IMG/VR virus record: IMGVR_UViG_3300034198_024196
Coordinates: 1-26,893 of that record
DNA: 26,893 nucleotides
Reading direction: 5' to 3' (one strand)
From: a virus
Numbering within the stretch: position 1 is the stretch's first letter; each line of letters begins with the position of its first letter. Shown here piece by piece: positions 22,314 to 26,893 of the stretch. The notes under the pieces were generated by a model that did no database searches, was not told where the DNA came from, and saw nothing but the letters and a program-made list of their open reading frames with translations. A program made the position numbers and the translations under genes.

Positions 22314-24989
22314 CTAGGAATGGGCCCCGCAAAAATGGCTACCTTCTTGGGCATCGTTTTCGCACCCTTCCCAGTAACTAGAGCCCATCGGCCCGCTCAT
22401 GCCATCATTTGCTAGGCCTTCACACATGCCATCATATTTGCAACCTTCTCCGTCATTCCAACAATCATCCGCGTAGTGGTTTTCGTTGTCTACAAAACCT
22501 TCACATTCATGATCATCATCTTTTTGTGATTTAGCGCACTCGTCATATACACCAGTGTGGTCATGGTCGGTTTCGTGATCGCTCTTAGGGCATCCACAAA
22601 GGCAGGTGGCCCCTGGAGACTCTTTGCTTGCCAATGCCTGACTTAGGGGTAGGTGTAGTTCACAAAGGGTCTGTCCGCCAACCACAGCGGTCTTAGCCAC
22701 GTTGCCACAATAATCGCATTTAACGGCCTGAGCGGTCTTGTAGAAAGAGAACTCAGTCTTGCGGGAACCAGTACTTGACTTGGGTACAAATTTTTCAACG
22801 TGGTTGTCTTCAGTGTTGGCCCCGTTACCTCCACCATGACCCTTTCCAAAACCCAGTCCTCGTGTTACGTTTTTCATCAATCCTCCTGCGCCACCTGCGG
22901 CTCCTGATCCGGCTCCGGCTGCTCCGGCTCCGGCCCCTGCTACTTCAGCACCGGCTGCTCCTGCGCCTGCTACTTCAGCCCCTGCTGCTCCGGCTGCTCC
23001 TGCACCTTCAAGCAATGCGGCTCCTTCAAGCAACACTGGCAAGAAAGCGGTTTTATTTGAAGCGGTGCTTCCGCCAAGAAGATTATTGGCAGTGTTCTTA
23101 GCGTAAGTGCTGTCGGCCTCTAGGTGGGCTTTATGCCAATCAGATTGAGAACGGCGAAGTTGGTCTTTAATAATTTCGAAAGCAACTGCTCGTTCCATTG
23201 ATTTAGGAGCAAATCGATAAACAGCAAAAGCCTTGGACTTTTCATGGTCTTCTTGGGCGACTTTCAACCTAATGTCGGCGTTACGTTTTTTGCGGTCACG
23301 AATTTCTTCATGGCTTAGACCCGAATTGTTAAGTTCTTCAAAAGCATCTTCAATGCTTGGCGCAGGACGAGTGTTCTTAGGCAATTTAAAACTGCGTCCA
23401 CGTTCAGGAGAAGGACCGGTTTGAGGAGCGGGGGCTTGAGAAGGTTGTGGTTTTTCGTTAGGAGATTGGAAAACAATCGGGTTAACCGCACCAGTTACCT
23501 TGTTCCAAGGTTGCTTGGGATTTTTGACGTGAGAACTAGAGCGCTTGCACTTGCATTTGCTAACCATGCAACCGCCGGAAACAGGTGCTCCACTTTCCTT
23601 ATCTTTGCTACGGAACTCAACGTCGTGACTGTTGGCTGAGTGTCCACAAGTAGAACAATTGTCTGCGCTGGTTTCCCTATTCCAATCGTCGTCGTCGTCG
23701 TCGTCGTCGGAATCGCTTTCGTTATACTCATCGCCAAAATCAAAATCGTCATCGTCATCTAGGTTAGACTCGCTACCACAAGGACATTGGCAATCTCCAC
23801 CAACACAGTTTTGGTGATTGCCTTCAAAACATTCTTGACAAATGTCAGCCTTAGCCAACTTACTCAAATCATCCCAGACTTGCTCAGACAAGGACGCTGT
23901 GGCTTGTTTTTCCATTCCCGAATCTTTGCAACGACGGCAAATGTCTTGACCTGCCAAGTTCGCAAGGAAGTCGTCCCCGCCACAGAGTTTGCAAGCCCAA
24001 CCATCTTTTGCCAATTCAAAATCAACAGCAAACTTCTTAAGGGCGGTCACACTCAAATGCGCTAATGCGCCAGAGGTCTTAGCGGTAGTGCTCTTGCCGT
24101 CGCCTGAACACACTTCGGGGTGACTGTACCAATCCTGTGGTGCATCATCTAGGTCAAACCAACGCTGACACTTAGGACAAGTCACACCATTGCGACCAGC
24201 GTTCTTGTGAACAGCATGGGAGTGAATGTTGCCCTCCGTCTTAGCATCGGGCCATTCGCCTTCCATTGCTTCGTGTTGTTCATCGTGCTCTGCTTGCAAA
24301 TGTTCATGGTCCCAGTGGTCTACGCTAAATCCCACAGGTGGATGTAATTGAACAATGTGTTGCAAAAGTTCAGTGCGGTCTTGAGTGTTTACGGGATTCT
24401 TTTCTGCATGTTCTTTCATTTGAGAATCCCTAAATGCATCTTCTTCTCGTTGTTTAACGAATTCCCTCATAATCTCAAAACGACCTTTATCGCAGATGAG
24501 CCCTGTGTGTGTTTTTCCATCTTCGGTTGGAATTGTAATTGGAACCGTTTCACCTTCGCAATCGGAAGGATAAAGGTGAGAAATACAACGTCCGTCAAGG
24601 TTAGCAATCTTGCTACCTTGTGACGACTTCAGGGCTTCTTCGTAGGCATCAAAGTGGCGGTCGTAGTAGGAGTCAGGGTAGGAATTGTGACGCTTAGCGT
24701 GAGCCATTTCATCATCGTTGGGCTTAGGCTTTAGCGAGTTGAACAGTTTGACATCAAAACCTTCAGCCAATTCTGCATCGCCCTGAGAAGCAATCTTGTT
24801 CAACTCATTCCAAACCTGTTCGGAAAGGGACGAGGACTTGTCAAGGGGGAGTTCTTCTTGCTCACCGAAACCGTTCTTTACTTCTCTTGTTCCACCATCG
24901 CAAGGGCAGTCGCAACGACCTTCGCCACCATTGGAAGGAACATCACAGTTGTGGTGATTACCAATCTTGCAATGACGACAAGAATCCAT
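22314..24989 (-). CDS. Giant Cys- and His-rich modular protein (891 aa)
   Basis: ATG at 24989 behind AAAAGG. A Cys-rich module of pattern CxxC...GNHxNC...CxCPC occurs twice (4-30 and 384-404), next to a helix SLSEQVWxxLxKxA that also occurs twice (54-67, 366-379). Other parts: a His-rich module (175-262) shared with the 1948-residue polyprotein, CPKC and CKLC/CRRC ribbons (271-354), an Asp run (411-435), a CxxCGH...CxC module (445-482), a charged helical region (545-625), an Ala/Gly-rich stretch (655-705), KTEFSFYKTAQA (744-755), and a Cys/His/Asp-rich end (758-891). No signal peptide or clear membrane helix. I recognise no function. The style matches the polyprotein, so it may be a second processed internal virion protein. 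Confidence 0.8.
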   Translation of the reverse strand: MDSCRHCKIGNHHNCDVPSNGGEGRCDCPCDGGTREVKNGFGEQEELPLDKSSSLSEQVWNELNKIASQGDAELAEGFDVKLFNSLKPKPNDDEMAHAKRHNSYPDSYYDRHFDAYEEALKSSQGSKIANLDGRCISHLYPSDCEGETVPITIPTEDGKTHTGLICDKGRFEIMREFVKQREEDAFRDSQMKEHAEKNPVNTQDRTELLQHIVQLHPPVGFSVDHWDHEHLQAEHDEQHEAMEGEWPDAKTEGNIHSHAVHKNAGRNGVTCPKCQRWFDLDDAPQDWYSHPEVCSGDGKSTTAKTSGALAHLSVTALKKFAVDFELAKDGWACKLCGGDDFLANLAGQDICRRCKDSGMEKQATASLSEQVWDDLSKLAKADICQECFEGNHQNCVGGDCQCPCGSESNLDDDDDFDFGDEYNESDSDDDDDDDDWNRETSADNCSTCGHSANSHDVEFRSKDKESGAPVSGGCMVSKCKCKRSSSHVKNPKQPWNKVTGAVNPIVFQSPNEKPQPSQAPAPQTGPSPERGRSFKLPKNTRPAPSIEDAFEELNNSGLSHEEIRDRKKRNADIRLKVAQEDHEKSKAFAVYRFAPKSMERAVAFEIIKDQLRRSQSDWHKAHLEADSTYAKNTANNLLGGSTASNKTAFLPVLLEGAALLEGAGAAGAAGAEVAGAGAAGAEVAGAGAGAAGAGSGAAGGAGGLMKNVTRGLGFGKGHGGGNGANTEDNHVEKFVPKSSTGSRKTEFSFYKTAQAVKCDYCGNVAKTAVVGGQTLCELHLPLSQALASKESPGATCLCGCPKSDHETDHDHTGVYDECAKSQKDDDHECEGFVDNENHYADDCWNDGEGCKYDGMCEGLANDGMSGPMGSSYWEGCENDAQEGSHFCGAHS

Positions 24990-25027
24990 GACTTAAACCT
25001 TTTCGTAGAAGAAGCAACTCCTACGGA

Positions 25028-25273
25028 TTACTCCGCTTCTTTGGTCACTTCAACAGTATTGGACGTTTCAATCCATACTCTTGCGCCACACGAAAGCGGG
25101 TCTTGTGCTTGATAAACAACTCTGGCGGCCTCCAGACCGTCCTGCCCATAGATGATGGCAGTGTGAGCGTACCTGTTCTCCTTGTAAGTCTTTACCGTCA
25201 GCACAGGCTCGTTAGTGTTGTTCTTGGCATTGGCTTTAATCTTGTGCTGGTTTACATGAATGATGGTTTTCAT
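25028..25273 (-). CDS. Conserved small actinophage-type protein (81 aa)
   Basis: 81 residues with ATG at 25273, in an ATGA overlap with the 46-residue gene. MKTIIHVNQHKIKAN, PVLTVKTYKEN and DPLSCGARVWIET are features I associate with a widespread small protein family of actinobacteriophages of unknown function. Predicted to be a compact beta protein with one Cys. No role can be assigned. Confidence 0.75.
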   Translation of the reverse strand: MKTIIHVNQHKIKANAKNNTNEPVLTVKTYKENRYAHTAIIYGQDGLEAARVVYQAQDPLSCGARVWIETSNTVEVTKEAE

Positions 25274-25410
25274 TTGACAAACACTTCGTTGGAAGCAATC
25301 TCACCCAATGTCACATCGGGGTGTTGTTCTAGGTATGCGTCAATGAAGTCTAGGTATTCTCCAAACTCTTGCTTGCTTCCCCTGAAGGACAAGACCAATG
25401 TCTTACTCAC
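25270..25410 (-). CDS. Small protein of unknown function (46 aa)
   Basis: A 46-residue gene with a GTG start at 25410, 7 bases after AAGGAG. It overlaps the upstream gene by 8 bases and the downstream gene by 4 (ATGA), typical of packed phage early genes. The product starts MSKTLVLSFRGSKQEFGEYL and ends NEVFVK. No family recognised. Confidence 0.75.
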   Translation of the reverse strand: MSKTLVLSFRGSKQEFGEYLDFIDAYLEQHPDVTLGEIASNEVFVK

Positions 25411-25597
25411 CTAGCAACTCCTTAATGCTTCTGTCGTTATCTGCGTGGCAAGACTGACACATTATTTTGCCTTTAATCTTCTCGCTGTTAGCCCAAAGTG
25501 CTTCATTGTCTTCGGTCAAGTAGATGTGAAAGTCGCCATAGTCAGCGAACTTGCGACCGCACACCAAACACTTTCCTACTTGTGAAAGTCTTGCCAT
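25403..25597 (-). CDS. Zinc-ribbon-like protein (64 aa)
   Basis: 64 residues, ATG at 25597, behind AGGAG. CLVCG at about 10-14 and CQSCH at about 47-51 form two CxxC knuckles separated by a 32-residue, mostly charged loop. Likely binds one zinc ion. A possible small RNA- or DNA-binding protein, but there is no direct evidence. It overlaps the next gene by 8 bases. Confidence 0.75.
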   Translation of the reverse strand: MARLSQVGKCLVCGRKFADYGDFHIYLTEDNEALWANSEKIKGKIMCQSCHADNDRSIKELLGE

Positions 25598-25648
25598 AAC
25601 AACTCCTATCGTTGGTTGCTTCCAACCTTACACCTTGCTGTCAAGCCT

Positions 25649-25843
25649 TTAGTCAGGCTCGTAAGGTTCAGAGTTGTTCACGACCTCGTGGAGTTCGCAG
25701 AACTTGTCTGAGGTTTCCGTGTCAATGTCGTCCTCGCAGAACTCAACATCGGGCACTTCTGTCCAATCAGGGTGAGCAACGGAGTAGTGATACATCACTG
25801 CCCAATTACACTTGCCCTTGATTGGATTTACATCTTCACCCAT
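25649..25843 (-). CDS. Small acidic Cys-containing protein (64 aa)
   Basis: Start set at ATG 25843, behind GGAGG, overlapping the end of the previous gene by 8 bases; the longer in-frame reading would overlap it much further. The product (MGEDVNPIKGKCNWAVMYHY, then FCEDDIDTETSDKFCELHE) has three Cys and a His that may bind zinc. Strongly acidic C-terminus. Function unknown. Confidence 0.7.
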   Translation of the reverse strand: MGEDVNPIKGKCNWAVMYHYSVAHPDWTEVPDVEFCEDDIDTETSDKFCELHEVVNNSEPYEPD

Positions 25844-25940
25844 TGCGCTTTTCCTCCAGCAGTTTGGTGATACAAGGCACGCAGTAGTCAAAGCCGTTGG
25901 TGGCTTTGCTCTGGCAACCTTTGGTCTGGCAACGCTTCAC
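25836..25940 (-). CDS. Tiny Cys-rich protein (34 aa)
   Basis: 34 residues with a GTG start at 25940, in a GTGA overlap with the 103-residue gene. CQTKGC at 4-9 and CVPC at 20-23 form a zinc-finger-like pattern with a basic tail (EEKRNG). A longer in-frame reading starts inside the 103-residue gene and has no better ribosome binding site. The product is short, but the coupled start and the Cys pattern support a real gene. Confidence 0.55.
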   Translation of the reverse strand: MKRCQTKGCQSKATNGFDYCVPCITKLLEEKRNG

Positions 25941-26248
25941 GGTTTGCTCACTTGCTTCTGTTGCTTCCTTACCTGAGATAGCCAAGTCGGAACTGCGTCC
26001 TTCCAGACGGCTCTGAGGTCGTCGTCGTTGTTGATGAGGTCTGCTACCCACTCGCGCGCGAGCACCACCTCCAGCAGTCGCTCCGCTTCCTCAAGTGATG
26101 TCTGCTCGTCTATCTCCAACTGACAGACCGAGCAGAAGGCTTTGGCTTCATTGCCGGTGGAGTTGGGACAAGCAATCCAAGTCAATGAGCCATCATCTGC
26201 GTGTTCCCCGAAGGCAAAGCCTGAGCAGGGATAGTGTGTATTGTTCAT
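25937..26248 (-). CDS. Small protein with a Cys-pair (103 aa)
   Basis: 103 residues, ATG at 26248, in an ATGA overlap with the upstream gene, behind AAGGTGAG. Cys8, Cys27 and CSVC at 39-42 suggest a metal site in the N-terminal half; the C-terminal half (EEAERLLEVVLAREWVADL, then DDLRAVWKDAVPTW) is helical. Function unknown. Confidence 0.75.
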   Translation of the reverse strand: MNNTHYPCSGFAFGEHADDGSLTWIACPNSTGNEAKAFCSVCQLEIDEQTSLEEAERLLEVVLAREWVADLINNDDDLRAVWKDAVPTWLSQVRKQQKQVSKP

Positions 26249-26706
26249 GCGCTCACCTTAGCACCTAGAGCCTCTGCTGGGTACACCATCTGCCCAGCCT
26301 CAATGTCCTCCCTGATGTGGACTTCACTCCACTCAGGCTCAACGGTCAAGAAGCCAGAGCCGGAGAAGGGGAAGCAGGTAAGCACCAGACCGTCTACAAG
26401 CCACTCACAGCCATCATCGCCCCACTCCCATAGTCCTTTGACCAAAGGGAACTGCGCGGTCGTGTCAAACTGTCTGGCGGTCGTGTCAATGACAATCTCC
26501 TCGGCTTCCACCCAAACTGCCCAATGCTCACGACCTTGATACTCAACGCCGGTCATTCGTATCAGGCTTGCGTCAATGCCTCGGTCTTGGAGGAACTGCG
26601 CCAAGCCCTGAGAGGCAATGACACAATGTCCCCAAGCCTTGTGAGGTACTGACAAGTCCTGCTGGCTTTCGCACCACTGCTGGACTAGCCCTAGCGTGTG
26701 GTTCAT
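26245..26706 (-). CDS. Papain/transglutaminase-like small protein (153 aa)
   Basis: Start placed at ATG 26706, behind GGAAGGAG; an upstream in-frame reading would begin before the candidate promoter. Cys28 in GHCVIASQGLAQFL, His61 in REHWAVWV and Asp74 in IVIDTTARQF are ordered and spaced like the Cys-His-Asp triad of transglutaminase- and papain-like folds. Such proteins can hydrolyse amide bonds or act as deamidases. Substrate unknown. The C-terminus (FLTVEPEWSEVHIRED) is acidic. A candidate promoter (26735-26762) precedes it. This is a motif-level assignment. Confidence 0.72.
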   Translation of the reverse strand: MNHTLGLVQQWCESQQDLSVPHKAWGHCVIASQGLAQFLQDRGIDASLIRMTGVEYQGREHWAVWVEAEEIVIDTTARQFDTTAQFPLVKGLWEWGDDGCEWLVDGLVLTCFPFSGSGFLTVEPEWSEVHIREDIEAGQMVYPAEALGAKVSA

Positions 26707-26734
26707 CTTGCTCCTTCCGTTGTTGTTGTGCCCC

Positions 26735-26762
26735 ACCTTAGCGACTAACGCCGGAGAGTCAA
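26735..26762 (-). promoter_or_regulatory. Candidate sigma70-type promoter
   Basis: Minus strand: TTGACT, 16 bases, TAAGGT, 28 bases upstream of the start codon at 26706. Both boxes match actinobacterial and actinophage promoters. It could drive the whole run of small overlapping genes to its left. Confidence 0.6.
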
Positions 26763-26796
26763 GCACCCTCACCGGCGTGTCGCCAGATTGTTTGAG

Positions 26797-26892
26797 TCAG
26801 CAATACTCGCAGATTTCGCAGTGCTCCACGGCGCAACGCACTATTGGCTGGCGGAGCAACTCCAGCAGGTAGCCGAGGAACTCAGGTCGGGT
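26797..26892 (-). CDS. C-terminal end of a Cys-rich protein (partial, runs off right edge)
   Basis: The last 31 codons of a minus-strand gene whose start lies beyond the window. It ends CAVEHCEICEYC with the stop at 26797-26799. Four Cys and a His in twelve residues suggest a metal-binding tail. Nothing more can be said. Confidence 0.6.
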   Translation of the reverse strand, partial: TRPEFLGYLLELLRQPIVRCAVEHCEICEYC

Positions 26893-26893
26893 G

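Noticed and set aside
22775-23101. Leu/Arg-rich plus-strand frame of 108 codons
   Set aside because: It is the antisense of the Ala/Gly-rich stretch of the 891-residue protein; GCX/GGX codons read backwards give Leu and Arg.
23682-23762. Trinucleotide (GTC/GAC) microsatellite as a regulatory repeat
   Set aside because: It encodes an Asp-rich run in the 891-residue protein in frame and needs no other explanation.
25617-25642. TTGACA and TAAGGT boxes upstream of the 64-residue zinc-ribbon gene
   Set aside because: Only 8 bases separate the boxes, too close for a sigma70 promoter; probably coincidental.
26040-26100. Start of the 34-residue Cys protein at the upstream GTG (26051)
   Set aside because: It would overlap most of the C-terminal half of the 103-residue gene and has no ribosome binding site; the GTGA-coupled start at 25940 is better.
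18604-26893. Integration or lysogeny module
   Set aside because: No integrase, excisionase, repressor or attachment-site-like repeat was found.

Overview
This window looks like the structural and accessory region of a large tailed bacteriophage that infects an actinobacterium. Every gene I can support is on the minus strand, so transcription runs from right to left. The actinobacterial host is inferred from a WhiB-type iron-sulfur regulator, a DUF4192-like protein and several small protein families that I associate with actinobacteriophages. The DNA is of moderate GC and is AT-rich in places, which would suit a freshwater or otherwise low-GC actinobacterium. There is no integrase, repressor, terminase or recognisable portal gene here. 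No stretch longer than 300 bases lacks a gene; the longest gap (9010-9292) holds two tRNAs and a terminator.

Right end (26.9 to 25.0 kb): a run of tiny overlapping genes, mostly Cys-pair (zinc-ribbon-like) proteins, plus a small protein with a Cys-His-Asp arrangement like papain or transglutaminase folds. A candidate sigma70-type promoter sits upstream. Next (25.0 to 21.1 kb) come an 891-residue Cys- and His-rich modular protein, a DUF4192-like protein and small soluble and membrane proteins. From 21.1 to 18.7 kb there is a translationally coupled pair, a polytopic membrane protein and a glycosyltransferase that resembles the collagen galactosyltransferase (COLGALT/PLOD) GT-A domain, followed by three small genes.

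Head module (18.6 to 9.3 kb): a 1948-residue protein with an N-terminal prohead protease and a very long modular tail, a double zinc-ribbon protein, a scaffold-like protein, a decoration-like protein and the major capsid protein with a strong terminator. It is followed by tRNA-Asp(GTC) and tRNA-Lys(TTT) one base apart, a Dps-family ferritin and a DUF1003 membrane protein.

Tail and fibre module (8.1 to 0 kb): three small structural-type proteins, two fibronectin-III proteins that share a linker, the WhiB protein, several tail or fibre proteins and, running off the left edge, a collagen-like fibre with perfect 36-bp repeats.

Three things stand out. (1) The protease is fused to at least seven modules separated by a recurring hydrophobic motif (S-x-L-x-x-x-F-A-N type), which suggests a self-processed polyprotein of internal virion proteins; the 891-residue protein shares a module with it. 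(2) A collagen-glycosyltransferase-like enzyme and a collagen-like fibre occur in the same phage, a possible fibre glycosylation system. (3) A bipartite element, CCTGTC-N24/25-GGGTA/G, recurs in the leaders of structural genes and only there.
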